Shown: positions 26,317 through 37,014 of the stretch, one piece after another
Position numbering within the stretch: the stretch's first letter is position 1
Layout of the letters: the number at the start of each line of letters is the position of its first letter
Assembly: GCA_903813345.2 (NCBI GenBank)
Contig: CAIIXF020000003.1
Coordinates: forward strand, 32,797,151 to 32,861,150
DNA length: 64,000 bases
Direction: 5' to 3'
Source of the DNA: Owenia fusiformis
Taxonomy: Eukaryota > Annelida > Polychaeta > Sabellida > Oweniidae
Notes under the pieces: generated by a model
Told to the model about the DNA's origin: nothing
The model's input: only the letters and a program-made list of their open reading frames with translations
Database searches by the model: none
Made by a program: the position numbers and the translations under genes

Positions 26317-26564
26317 GTATATGGAAAAATATATTCCTATTGTACATGTATGACATTTGTATATCTTGGATTGATTCTAGTTTTGCTTATATAGTGTGTG
26401 GGCTCTTATATTTGGATGCTTCTCTGCCATGTTATTTTCAATAAGATTAACGTGGCTGAAATTCTTCAAATTACAAGAGGGCACAGGCTTATTGCACAAA
26501 AACTAAAAAATCTGAAATAAACAAATGTCATTCATGTACAATATGAATATATTTTTCCATATAC
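26317..26564. mobile_element. 248-bp MITE inserted at TA in the right arm of the larger element
   Basis: The ends are GTATATGGAAAAATATATTC and its inverted copy, flanked by TA at 26315-26316 and 26565-26566. Removing it and one TA restores the right arm to match the left arm at 23488-23496. It is therefore a later, mariner-type (TA-targeting) insertion. Confidence 0.85.
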
Positions 26565-26611
26565 TATTGCATAATGATCTTTTGATTTCTTATTTTTGGG
26601 GTTCTACTGAC

Positions 26612-26647
26612 CATGGGCTTTCAACTAGATCTAATTGAAAGCCCATG
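26612..26647. repeat. 36-bp palindrome flanked by 7-bp direct repeats
   Basis: CATGGGCTTTCAA and its inverted copy are separated by ten bases. TACTGAC stands on both sides (26605-26611 and 26648-26654). The matching left arm of the host element has TACTGAC only once (as GTCAGTA). This shows an insertion with target duplication, or a templated-repair event. Confidence 0.8.
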
Positions 26648-26940
26648 TACTGACACAATAAAACAGTGAAATGGACTCTACTTTGAATTAAAAAAAATAA
26701 ACACTTAAATGACTACTGTAGATACACTTATTTTGATGCTACTTAAATTGACAGATTTGCGCTCTGGGGATTTTACAATATTGTGTATATCTTTTTAGCA
26801 ATCTTTACCGAAACTCCCAGTTCACTTCTAAAATGACCTCTAGGGAAATTTTGGGGAATTTTAACTGGGGATTCGTAAGAACCCCTAGAACCCCCGGTCG
26901 CTGCAGGGTTGACACTGAAATATAGCATATACCTCAATAC

Positions 26941-28069
26941 TACCCTTTGCATTTGTTCAACTTCACTTCTTAAAAGAGAGCTTCGTCTTCACTCGTTCAG
27001 TTTACAATAAATCTCTGATCTCACCAAGCCAATCAGAGTTCGTTGTCGAAATACTAACGACTTTCTATATGGTCATTATCCCAACGAACGAAGTTCGTTA
27101 GGGATATAGTGAAGCCCTCCGTCCGTCCGTCTGTCTGTCAGTCCGTCAGTCAGTCCATCCGTCTGTCCGGAAGATAACTCAAATACTAGTTGACAGATTT
27201 TCTTCATATTTAGTGGAAAGTTGTATATTGGTGAATAGTTTTACGCAAAAAAAAAATTTTTCAAGATGGCTGCCGCTTTAAAAATGACGGGACTTTTTCG
27301 CAAAAATCATAAATTTTTCATTATAAACCAAAGTAATTAATATTATTGTTTGAAATTTTGGTAGTGTATTCACAACATTTATCTATTTCACATATATTCC
27401 GTGTTTTTCATCCTGACCCCCAGGGGCCATGTATGGGGGGACAGGAAAACAGAAATTTTCGCTTATTTTTAGATCTTTCTGAAGTATAGCTTTATTATAC
27501 TCAAATGAAAGGCAATTAAGAGTAGATTGCAAATATTGTATCTTTTTTCTGATTCGAGCCTCGTAAAATTCAAAATGTCCGTCTAATGTACGATTTCGCA
27601 GTAATTTTTCGATCCCTTCAAAGTATGGCTATATTATACTCAAATTGAAGGAATTTTGGAGTAGATCACAATTATGGTATAATTTTTCAGATTTGTACCT
27701 CGGAAAATTCAAAATGGCTGCTTTGCAGGAATTCGCAATTCTAAAATCTAATTTTTTCATTTTCAACCAAAGTAATGAGTATAATTGATTGGAATTCGGT
27801 AATTGATATTTTGTTCGTTGGGATTTGCTACTCCGCGGAGTTGCCGTTATCTAGTTTCCTCTGACACCACGCAATAATTAATGAGCATGTGTTTATCACG
27901 TATTCCTTCCACTTTGCTGATAGGTTGAGAAAGGGTCAGCGTGGTAGATTTGAAATGATTTATTACCCAGGCTGTCACATGCACCAATCTTTCGGGCGGG
28001 GCTGCTAAACTGTCATATAGCCTATACTAGGCAGAGGGTAGTTTATAACTAGACTCTGTGTGCAGGGTA
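26941..28069. mobile_element. Family A TIR element, second copy, split by a Helitron
   Basis: This copy has the same ends as 17692-18068 (TACCCTTTGC and GCAGGGTA) and a recognisable interior. Flanking 9-mers CCTCAATAC and CCTCAATAT differ at one base, consistent with an old 9-bp duplication. The body is interrupted at 27079-27854 by a Helitron-like insertion. Confidence 0.75.
27079..27854 (+). mobile_element. Non-autonomous Helitron, copy 1
   Basis: The 5' end is TC (TCCCAACGAACGAAGTTCG). The 3' end is CTAG, preceded 10 nt upstream by the perfect hairpin CTCCGCGGAG at 27831-27840. It sits between A and T with no target duplication. These are the Helitron hallmarks (5' TC, 3' CTRR, 3' hairpin, A|T insertion). 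The interior has a CCGT-rich run and repeated 'AAATGGCGGC'-like blocks, with no Rep/helicase coding. Confidence 0.82.
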
Positions 28070-28517
28070 CCTCAATATATTTTTGTTTTGATTTGGTTCA
28101 AACCCCAATTGTCTGGGTTAAAGTATTGGCAGAATGAGATCTTTTAGGTTTTTTAATGTGGATTTCTAGGTTGGTCAAGTCAAGATAGCTGATAGATCAG
28201 AATTAACTGAATTAGTCTTCTGTAATCTTAAAATGTGTCATGTCATTTTGGCAGTTCAGGGAGTTTGATAAAGTCCTGGTGGCTGGAATGTATACAAATA
28301 AAAGATCCTCGGTCTTCCCCTTTTGCAGACTTGTCAACCATCTCTCTATACTTGTAAGTTTGATTGTCCCACGAATTTGACAAAAATTTTGCCTATTCAC
28401 AGGATCAAACAAAATCCCATGAATGTCCTGTGGAATCCAGCAAAATATAGATCTATCATTGAGAAAATCCGCTTTTTTGTGCTTGTTCTATTATATTTAC
28501 GTATTTCTTTTTAGGTC

Positions 28518-31500
28518 ATGGAGGGCCAAAGTGAGAAAGTGAAAGCCAAAGGTGAAGAGTTTTTGAAACACCTATCTGAACTCTATCAAGACAACCCAGG
28601 ATATTCCGCTTACTTCAGGTAACGAATACTGGAATTTGATTTATATTACTTTCTAAGATGAAATTCTGTGAAATACATGTATTTAAATCCTTTTATTTGT
28701 TGCTCAGTTGAAATATGTGATTGTGATCGGACTAAGAACAGTCAATACACTTCGCAATGCATTGCTGGTTAATGGTACTTGTATTTAGAGACAATGTAAT
28801 GATGTGAAAAATAATTAATAAAGATGTTACATAATGATGAATCAGAGGGACAGGTTGAGAATCTGATAATTATGAGTGTCGAATTTAGTTGCATTTGATT
28901 TAAGCTAACATTGTGGTTTAAAGAGATCAGATCGTCCAAAAGCACAATTAGAGTAACCCCCTTGGTATTTTAGTTTTATATGATCTAAAACGAGTATTTC
29001 TATTGACTTACAAATGTTGGGTCTTAAAATAACCCGCTTCAATGTGCTCCAATCTGTGATTGGCTGCCTGGGCACAATATCCTGGCAACCAATTGTATTT
29101 GCCAAGACTGACGGTGGGAAGTTCGATACTCAATAAAACATTGTTCAGTTGTTATTTATAAATTCAAATTTAAACATTATCATTCGTAAAATATTTTTTT
29201 TGCTTTAATGTCAATAGCCTATTTTTATCAAAATGTGCAAGTACAGGTTCCATGCATACATATGTTCAGATTAGCCTATTTTTATCAAAATGTACAAGTA
29301 CAGATTCCATGCAAACATATGTTCTGATGTAATAATTGTTTGCTTCCAGTAAAACTGCCCAGGATTACAGATATCAGAATGATGCAGGTAAGCCAATGGC
29401 ATAGGGAAGAGACACTTCCAGGGATTTCACTGGAATTTCTCACAATAAGCTAAATAAATGAAAACAACAATCAAAAGTAATTGAAATCATAAATTTAACA
29501 TGGAAAAGTTGAAAAGTCCCTAAAAACAACAGGCGATTTTGTGAAAACAACTGGTAAAATCGCCTGTTGCCTGCTCATATTGAAACCCCTGCACTGTATT
29601 TTTTTATGCTTCTCTAACATTCATATTTTATTGTTTTTTGTTGAATAATGACTCTTTTAAGTGGATGTATTTAAAAGGATTTAAGAGCTGATTCAATTTT
29701 GAGGCTATTATCCCACCGAACGAAGTTCGAGGGGGATATAGAGAAGCCGTCCGTCTGTTTGTCCGTCCGTCCGTCTGTCCGTCCGTCCATCCGTGTGTCC
29801 GGGCGATAACTCCAATACCGGATGACGGATTTGGTTAAAAGTTTATAGGCTTATGCCTTATGAGTGTAGGACCTTTGTTTGAGAAGGAATTTTCAATATG
29901 GCCACTCAATTCAAAATGGCCGCCATTTTTCGTAAAAAATGTAATCGTTGATAACTCAAATACAAGTTGACGGATTTGGTTCAAATTTTATATGCTGATG
30001 CTTAGGGACAAAGGAGTTTCGCACAAAAAGAGATTTTCAAGATGGTAGCTTAATTTCAAAATGGCGGCCATTTTTCGTAAAAATATGTAATCTTTGATTA
30101 CTCAAATACCAGTGAACGGATTTGGTTCAAATTTTATATGATGATGCTAAGGGACACAGTAGCTATGTTCAACAAAAAATTTTCAAGATGGCTGCTTAAT
30201 TTCAAAATGGCGGCAATTTTTCGTAAAAAACATAATCTTTGATAAATCAAATACCAGTGAATAGATTTGGTTGAAATTTTATATGATTATGCCTAGGGAC
30301 ACAGTAGCTCTGTTCAAGAAATAATTTTCAAGATGGCGGCTGAATTTCAAGATGGTGGCCAATTTTCGTAAAAAACGTAATCTTTGATAACTCATATACC
30401 AGTGAACGGATTTGGTTCAAATTTTATATGATGATGCCTAGTTCACAATGGTATAAACTAACTTTGTGCCAAATTTTATGCTTTTATCACAAAGTGCACA
30501 AACATTTCAACATTTACACTAGCTATAATAAGCATAATATGTTTTGTTCGGTGGGATTTGCTACTCCGTGGAGTTGCTGTTTTTCTAGTTTAAATATTAC
30601 ATCACTTCTTGGCACCTTATACAATATATAAATGCAATAGATGATACACTAATTTCCATACTGGTGTAATTAAATATAGATTGGATATCCGACTAAATTA
30701 TAAAGGACTGAGAACAAATATGTACATTTGATATTTAAGCTGCTCAACTGGAATGTAAAAAGCTTCCCTCCCATTGCCAGTACTGTGGAGCTACATTGAT
30801 ACCAGGGTCATACAAGACCCGTATTAAACCTAAGATGTTGAAGACGCATACATTAATGAAGGAGCATGTGCGATACCAGGAAATGCAGGCAGCTCGTAAA
30901 TCTGGGGCTACGTTGAGGGGTCCAGGAATGTCAAAGTTCAGACAGAAAAGAATACAAGATTTTTACAAGTCCCATAGTACTGTGGTATGATTTATTTTAA
31001 CTGTTCTTATATATGCCATACCTTGCCATAAAGTCTGCTTCATGTGTAGATATAAATTTACTTACTGACTCATTTGTAGATAGGGAGATATGGTGCTGTA
31101 AGGCTTGCTGTAGCCAAAATAATGTGGGCAAATATTTCTTGGAGGGAGCATTGTCTTGTGATACACTGCTGTACTTACATTCTGTCAACATCAATACATC
31201 AGAAAACCATATCTGGTCATTTGTTCTTAGAAGAATGGGAAACTACTTTTAAAACACCAGTTGGCCAATTTTTATATTTCTAAGAAATGTCTAATTCCCT
31301 TTAATGTGTGGTTAATGTTTCAGAGGATTACATGTAATCTCTGTAAGAAAGTGACATCTATAAAGGGTGCTGGTCAATGGAAACAGAGGAAAACACCACA
31401 AGATACCAACAGTAAAGAAGGTAAAGAAGGTGACCATTCATCTGTTTTACAGTTGGCCTTGTTTAGATGCATTTACAGCTTTGAATGGACTCCATTATGA

Positions 31501-32693
31501 AAATAACTTGCTTGACGTTTTACAATGCTATTCACCTACATATTCTAAAATATTCCTACTCTCTGGTTGTCAAGTGGATTCCGATACCCAGACACCGCCT
31601 TCAGATAATTTTTAGAAATTCACTGCATGCTTCAGTCATTCCAATATTTGGCTATTGATTAACTCTTTTAAAATATTTATTTTGTGTGTTGCATATTTAT
31701 TTTTGATATTATTTTTAGGTGGTCAAACTAAGGCCCAACTTAAAAGGAAGAAAAAGAAACAGAGATACTTAGCTAATAAAAACAAAACACAGGATCATGG
31801 ATTGAACATTACATCATCAACCAATCAAAGCATTCTTTCATTATCATCAACCAATCAGACTGATTTATCAATTTCCTTGACCAATGAGATGGACTCACCT
31901 TCACCCAATCAGGATGTAGATTCATCATCAGTGGCCAATGAGAGTGATGTATTTGAATCAGCCAATAACAGTGCAGTAATAGATGACTTCAGAGGCCTTA
32001 CCCCTATAAGCAGCAGTACCCCAATGATAAAAAGGTAACATACATTACTCTCAAAAACAAACTTTTCAAAATTTTAATTTTTTTAAATTTTTTTAGCTTT
32101 TCTTCACCTCTTTCATCTTGCTTCATCAAGCTTCAGACCCATCCTCATAGAATGCAGTGATTTACAGATTGAGCATGGGAACCGACGATCTACCTCTTTG
32201 GGAAATCACACAATTGAACACTGCTATCTCAAAAAATTGTGATTCTGTTGATATTTTAATCATAAAAGCAATCCACAAGTTCAGCAATATCTAATACATA
32301 TTTTCAACTTTAGTACACACTACACATGTTAAAAAATACTTTAAATATTTGTGATTTTCTTTCAGGAAAAAGCAAATGGACCTTGACTCAAGTAGACCCC
32401 TTAGTCCAGCAAATATAACTAAGAAAGGACCATTTAGACAGAACAGTATAAGTTCTCAATCATCTGCATCGAGCTTGAACTCTAGTAAAAAATCTCAAGA
32501 CTTGAGTTCTAATTCCTCTAGTTTGAATATGTTATTACAAGGGATGAACAATCAGAGCCCCTCACCAGGTGGAAAGAAAAGTAAACGACAGAAAAAGAAA
32601 TTACAACATTCAAAATTGGCAGGAATTTTGAGAAATGATTCAGATAAAAGTAAGAATGCTAATTCTCTGGGTGAATTTTTGTCTTCTCTATGA
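28518..32693 (+). CDS. C18orf21/RMP24 homologue (RNase MRP-associated), 6 coding exons
   Basis: The exons are 28518-28618, 29350-29387, 30740-30984, 31324-31420 (or -31429), 31719-32034 and 32366-32693, with consistent phases. They total 1125 nt (374 aa; the human protein is about 220). Family marks are a CQYCG pair followed by a basic RIKPK segment, a basic helix, a second pair ITCNLC, and the C-terminus NSLGEFLSSL. The human protein has CPYC, RLKPK, ITCKTC and FRNFLSSL in the same order. The two CxxC pairs look like a zinc-binding fold. The human family member is reported as a subunit specific to RNase MRP, acting in pre-rRNA processing in the nucleolus. The middle exon carries a long Ser/Asn/Thr-rich insert with repeated TNQS-like phrases, which explains the extra length. 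The exon 4 donor is ambiguous between two GGT sites nine bases apart. An upstream exon may add residues. Confidence 0.82.
29711..30588 (+). mobile_element. Non-autonomous Helitron, copy 2
   Basis: It starts TCCCACCGAACGAAGTTCG and ends CTAG, with hairpin CTCCGTGGAG at 30564-30573. The flanking bases are A and T. The interior contains about four tandem blocks of roughly 120 bp with GATAACTCAAATACCAGTGA and 'AAGATGG' phrases. It is the same family as 27079-27854 and lies in intron 2 of the C18orf21-like gene. Confidence 0.82.
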
Positions 32694-33436
32694 TCATGAA
32701 TGCTGATCTTGAATTATGTATTTAACAATATACTTAAATATTAATGTCAAGCCAAATTACACAAATATGATAACTGAACTGTCCCTTATTTTCTCAAATT
32801 GAAGTTTAGACAGTTCTTTTCATTTTGTTGTTAATTTGTGTTTAAGAAACAAATGTAATCTGATTCTAGGAAGTCATGCAAAAGAAAAAATAAGAATGGA
32901 CCAATTATGCTTCTAGCTGGCCTCAGTCATCAATCCTCCCAATTAATGATTTCCAATTTTAATCTATTTAGAAAAGAAACATAGAAAACTGCTTCTATAA
33001 TGTCACAAAAAATGATCAATTTAACTCAACACAGGGCATAACTGGATGAACAAGCTGATAATTTTGAACATTACATTTTGACATTTGCTTCACAGATCCT
33101 GTATGGATGGCAAAACTTTGAGCAAACATTAAAACATTTTTGTCATGTTTATATTATAAATCTGTTTATTTCTTTGATATACAACAAGAATGTACAATAT
33201 GTATATTGTTAAAATATGTTACAATAATGCAATATAGGTGATTGAATAATTACATATAATACAAACAGTACATATAAATAAATTCAAACTGAACAACATT
33301 AAGAGTTCTATGTTATTGAGTATGCAAAGTGTCAAACTGGCATATGGGAAAATATCAAGTTTCTCTAAAATATAAACGAAAGAAACTATTTCTGTGGTAC
33401 ATTTTGGTAATAACTTAATTTTACTTTTAGTAAAAC
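32694..33436. other. 3' UTR and flank of the C18orf21-like gene
   Basis: No coding sequence is present. An AATAAA occurs at 33277-33282 and an ATTAAA near 33130; either could be the polyadenylation signal. The DIRS element begins at 33437. Confidence 0.4.
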
Positions 33437-33479
33437 TATAAACTGAAGATTTTTTTTATTAAATCAACCGTTTATGGAA

Positions 33480-33627
33480 CTTACTTACCTCTTAATTATA
33501 TGCCATTACCTTAATAAATTGACTAGTCGAAAGGTCTAACACCCCTATTGAATGAACGGATTAGTGAATGAACTCGTCCAATACACTGCCTATCCATGCT
33601 TCATGCTACGACCTACTTCATATTACC
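33480..33627. repeat. DIRS inverted terminal repeat, 3' side of element
   Basis: This sequence is the inverted copy of 38720-38870, ending at the common ...CTTCATATTACC. It lies inside the outer left tail (33446-33479), which is specific to this end. Confidence 0.88.
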
Positions 33628-33696
33628 GAGAGACCTCGAAGATACAAAAAAATAAAATGAAAAATTTCCCTCAAGCGGGGAAGGTGGGTGGGTCTC

Positions 33697-33790
33697 TGGT
33701 AATTAAGAGGTAAGTAAGTTCCATAAACGGTTGATTTAATAAAAAAAATCTTCAGTTTATATCACTTACTTCCCTCTTAATTATATGTCA
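33697..33790. repeat. DIRS internal complementary region (circle-junction copy)
   Basis: One half is the inverted copy of the left outer end and the other half is the inverted copy of the right outer end. They are fused at CAGTTTATA (33753-33761). Read on the minus strand it is right end, core, left end: exactly what a joined circle would contain. Confidence 0.88.
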
Positions 33791-33850
33791 TAGCATGTAA
33801 CATATTGGATAGGTGGGGTGAAAAAAGTTGTTGTGTACTTACTGCACCTG

Positions 33851-34993
33851 CTACAGGTCGCACACAGTTCCAGCCAGCATCACAGGTCCTAGCTTTCTAG
33901 CTTCATCTTGTAGGACTGTGACATCACGCAGATAAAAGTCGATAAAAGTGTTGTTGTGAGCCCAAGAGCAACTTTTCAATATTTCTGTTAGGCTAACATT
34001 CGACTGTACTGCATATGAGGCTGATAACGCTCTTATTTCATGTGCGTTAACTTTCCCAATTCTTCTACTCTCAGCTGTGGAATTATTGTAGGTTAGAAGA
34101 ATCAGATGTTTCATCCAGCTGGATAAAGTATTTAAGTGTAAATTGCTATTACACCCTTTCTTCCAAGGTATGAAGATCCTATTCCTGGTACCTCTGAAGA
34201 CTCTGGTAGCAGCAAGATAAAATCTGAGTGCTCTAAGTGGGCATAAGCATCGATCTGGATCATTTCCCACATGGCTTGCCAATGATTTCAGATGTATAGG
34301 TTGAAATCTGGCTTGTCCCTCTGCTGCTTCCAAGCTCTTTGGCAGAAAACCAATGAATGGATAGAGGAAAACTTCTGTATTGTTATTTTTCCATTGTATC
34401 CTTGTAACATCTAAGGCATGTATCTCACTACGTCTCTTGCCCGAGGCTAACAGTAGAAGAAATACAGTCTTTAAAGTCACCCATTTGATATCTGCCGAAT
34501 TCATAGGTTCAAATGGAGGCTTTAATAGTTCATGAAGTACAAAAACCAAGTCCCATTTGGGTAAGGTAGACTTTGGAATTGCATCTTCTAATTTAAAGGA
34601 TCTCAACATATCATGTATCACTTGTGATTCTGAGAGATCTTTAGATTGTGTAGATTTCCTGACATTGTTTATAGCTGTTCTGTAGCCCTCGATAGTAGAA
34701 AAAGACCTCTTTTTAGTGTTTCTGAGATAAATGAAGAAATCTGCAATCATTGGAATAGATGCCTCGATGGGATTGGTATCTCTTTCCAAACACCAAACAG
34801 AGAATAATTTCCACTTTGAATCGTAGATGGCATTGGTAGATTTTCTCCTAGACTTTTGTACTGCTTTGGACACTTCTTCAGAAAACCCCTCCTCTCGCAA
34901 GTTATTGTTGATAACAGACAAGCGTGTAGAGACATCTTTTCTGGATCTTGATGAAAAATCGAGGTCCTTGGCATAAGAAGGAGTTTCTTCCAT
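33851..34993 (-). CDS. DIRS tyrosine recombinase (ORF3)
   Basis: About 380 residues with the tyrosine recombinase fold. An N-terminal SAM-like part includes FSTIEGYRTAINN. The catalytic pieces are an Arg in ASGKRRSEIHAL, HEIRAL (the H-x-x-R box), and the nucleophile Tyr in FIDFYLRDV, 27 residues from the end. The family cuts and rejoins DNA to integrate the circular cDNA. The same frame stays open upstream to 36823, but that part overlaps the RT ORF and is low-complexity. The start is therefore uncertain and 34993 is the first Met before the recognisable region. The first 250 nt overlap the end of ORF2. Confidence 0.88.
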   Translation of the reverse strand: MEETPSYAKDLDFSSRSRKDVSTRLSVINNNLREEGFSEEVSKAVQKSRRKSTNAIYDSKWKLFSVWCLERDTNPIEASIPMIADFFIYLRNTKKRSFSTIEGYRTAINNVRKSTQSKDLSESQVIHDMLRSFKLEDAIPKSTLPKWDLVFVLHELLKPPFEPMNSADIKWVTLKTVFLLLLASGKRRSEIHALDVTRIQWKNNNTEVFLYPFIGFLPKSLEAAEGQARFQPIHLKSLASHVGNDPDRCLCPLRALRFYLAATRVFRGTRNRIFIPWKKGCNSNLHLNTLSSWMKHLILLTYNNSTAESRRIGKVNAHEIRALSASYAVQSNVSLTEILKSCSWAHNNTFIDFYLRDVTVLQDEARKLGPVMLAGTVCDL

Positions 34994-37014
34994 ATTGGAA
35001 TCAGTACAGGAAAATCTACTAGTAGACTGAGAAGGTCTGGGTACCATGGTTGATTGGGCCATTTTGGTACTATCATTACACATTTTGTGTTTTGGTGAGC
35101 CTGCAGTTTGTTCAGGACTGCTGCTATCATTGCTGTTGGGGGAAATATGTAGAAGTACATGTTGTCCCAATTCAGTGACATGGCGTCTGTTTTCCACGAC
35201 TGAAGATCTGGAACTGGAGCCACGTAAACTGGAAGTTTGTGATTGTGAGATGTGGCCATCATGTCCAGATTGGGAGTTGGCCATATTTTCCATAGATTCT
35301 TGGTTATGTCTGCATGAAGAGACCACTCTGTGTTGACAATCTGGTTTTTCCGGGATAACTGATCTGCCCTTCTGTTCAGTGATCCTGGAATATGATTCGC
35401 TCTGAGTACAATTTGCTGATTGTGACACCATAAGAGAATCTCCTGAGTTAACTGGAGTAGTTGAGGGGAATGTGTTCCGCCCTGGTTGTTGATATATGCT
35501 GCTACAGTCGTGCTGTCTGTGCAAATCAGAATATTCTGTCCAGTTATCTTTTCCTTGAAGAACATCAGAGCTTTCTTGACTGTTAGTAACTCCAGAAAGT
35601 TGATGTGATGACTTGATTCCAACTGGGACCAGACTCCAGAGCATTCCTGCGATTGTGTGTGGGCCCCCCATGCTTCCAACGATGCATCTGTGTAGATTGT
35701 CATTGTTGGGTGAAATCTGTTGAGAGGCTGACCAGCTTGTAAATTCCTGGGGTCTAGCCACCATAGGAGTGCCCCCTGAGCATCTGGTGAGAGGACAACT
35801 AGATGTGACTGGGGCTGAGATAGAGGAGACCACTGTTGGAACAGACAACACTGTAGAGGTCGTAGATGAAGACGACCCAATGGCACTTGTTTCTCCGCAG
35901 ATGACAACAGGCCTAGTAGAGACTGCCAAGTTTCTGCTGAGGCTATTCCCTTCTCTAGAAGATGTTGTCCAGCTTTCCATATCTTTTCTACTCGATCGTG
36001 AGGGGGACGGCAAATTCCCTTGCTGAGATCGTATTCTACTCCCACATAAGTGAACTTCTGAGTTGGTTGTAGTTCCGACTTCTTGAAGTTTATGAGGAAA
36101 CCCAGAGCCTGAGCCAGCTCCAGCACCATCTGAGTATGTTGTAGAACTACTGTAGGTGAATTGCCTCGAATCAGCCAATCGTCGAGGTAATAATGAAACA
36201 GTATGCCTCTGGAGTGAAGATGAGCTGCTAGAGGCCGTAACAGATGTGTCCAAATCATCGGGGCTGATGCCAGACCAAAGGGCAGGGCTTTGAATTGAAG
36301 TACTTGGTCCTGAACAACAAAGCGCAGGTATTTCCTGAATGACTGCTTGATTGGGAGATGAAAGTAAGCATCTACGCAGTCTATGGACGTTACCCACTGT
36401 TGAGGCTGTACTGCATCCATGATCTGTGCTACTGTTTCCATCTTGAACTTTGGAACTTCTAGATGAAGGTTCAGATGATGCAAGTTGATGACTGGTCTTA
36501 GAGAGCCGGATTTTTTTGGGACGAAGAAAAGATGACTGTAAAGGCCTGGACTGGATACGTTCTGGACAACTTCTATGGCCTGTTTCTCCAGAAGTTGAGT
36601 GACTGTAGCTGCATAAAGGTCTTTTCTGTCTCTTGTTGATGACTGGAAAGGCCAAGGATTGCATGTAAGGGTAGGTTTTGTGTGAAGTTTCGGCTGGTAA
36701 CCTTCCTTTATGATCTGTAGAAAACCTCCTAGATCTGTGATTTCTTTCCATTTGGCAAGAAAATGCTGTAGTCTGCCTCCCACTGGTAGCTGTTGAGGGC
36801 TTACAGGTAGCTGTGGGAGACAAAGACTTGGAGGACTGGATGATAGAGGTAGATAGTCACTGTGATTTTTTCTCTCCTCTTCCCTTGCCACGAAAAGAGT
36901 TAGAGCTGTTCTTTTTACCAGGGCCATTGTTGTTATTGAAACTGGACTTTCTGTTGTTGTTGTTGTTGTCTTTCTTATTTGGTTGAGAAGACTTCTTTGA
37001 TTCAGCTCTCGCAT
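34747..37014 (-). CDS. DIRS reverse transcriptase-RNase H-methyltransferase-like polyprotein (ORF2)
   Basis: The frame is 755 codons. The RT domain covers about residues 135-340 and holds VDAYFHLPI, LPFGLASAP and the catalytic YLDD (276-279). RNase H covers about 437-555, with acidic residues D443 in IYTDAS, E475 in FLELL, D500 in CTDST and D551 in RRADQLS. About 560-680 is the DIRS-specific region after RNase H (LDMMATSHNHKLP, then FPPTAMI), often described as a DNA adenine methyltransferase-like domain. The protein copies element RNA into DNA. The first 158 nt overlap ORF1, and the N-terminal 80 residues are low-complexity, so the true start may lie downstream or need recoding. Confidence 0.92.
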   Translation of the reverse strand: MRELNQRSLLNQIRKTTTTTTESPVSITTMALVKRTALTLFVAREEERKNHSDYLPLSSSPPSLCLPQLPVSPQQLPVGGRLQHFLAKWKEITDLGGFLQIIKEGYQPKLHTKPTLTCNPWPFQSSTRDRKDLYAATVTQLLEKQAIEVVQNVSSPGLYSHLFFVPKKSGSLRPVINLHHLNLHLEVPKFKMETVAQIMDAVQPQQWVTSIDCVDAYFHLPIKQSFRKYLRFVVQDQVLQFKALPFGLASAPMIWTHLLRPLAAHLHSRGILFHYYLDDWLIRGNSPTVVLQHTQMVLELAQALGFLINFKKSELQPTQKFTYVGVEYDLSKGICRPPHDRVEKIWKAGQHLLEKGIASAETWQSLLGLLSSAEKQVPLGRLHLRPLQCCLFQQWSPLSQPQSHLVVLSPDAQGALLWWLDPRNLQAGQPLNRFHPTMTIYTDASLEAWGAHTQSQECSGVWSQLESSHHINFLELLTVKKALMFFKEKITGQNILICTDSTTVAAYINNQGGTHSPQLLQLTQEILLWCHNQQIVLRANHIPGSLNRRADQLSRKNQIVNTEWSLHADITKNLWKIWPTPNLDMMATSHNHKLPVYVAPVPDLQSWKTDAMSLNWDNMYFYIFPPTAMIAAVLNKLQAHQNTKCVMIVPKWPNQPWYPDLLSLLVDFPVLIPIWKKLLLMPRTSIFHQDPEKMSLHACLLSTITCERRGFLKKCPKQYKSLGENLPMPSTIQSGNYSLFGVWKEIPIPSRHLFQ

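Larger units (their letters stand above)
23422..26678. mobile_element. 3.3 kb TIR element with long CCATGG-rich arms, carrying nested insertions
   Basis: The element begins GAGTCCATTTCACTG and ends with its inverted copy, with TA on both sides (23420-23421 and 26679-26680). The arms run about 250 bp (23422-23674 and roughly 26130-26678 including inserts). They share TCAAAAGATCATTATGCAAT and a series of CCATGG-containing subrepeats. The right arm is interrupted by a 248-bp element and a 36-bp palindrome, and the centre holds a hAT-like element. No transposase is visible. It lies in the 5' region or first intron of the C18orf21-like gene. Confidence 0.82.
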
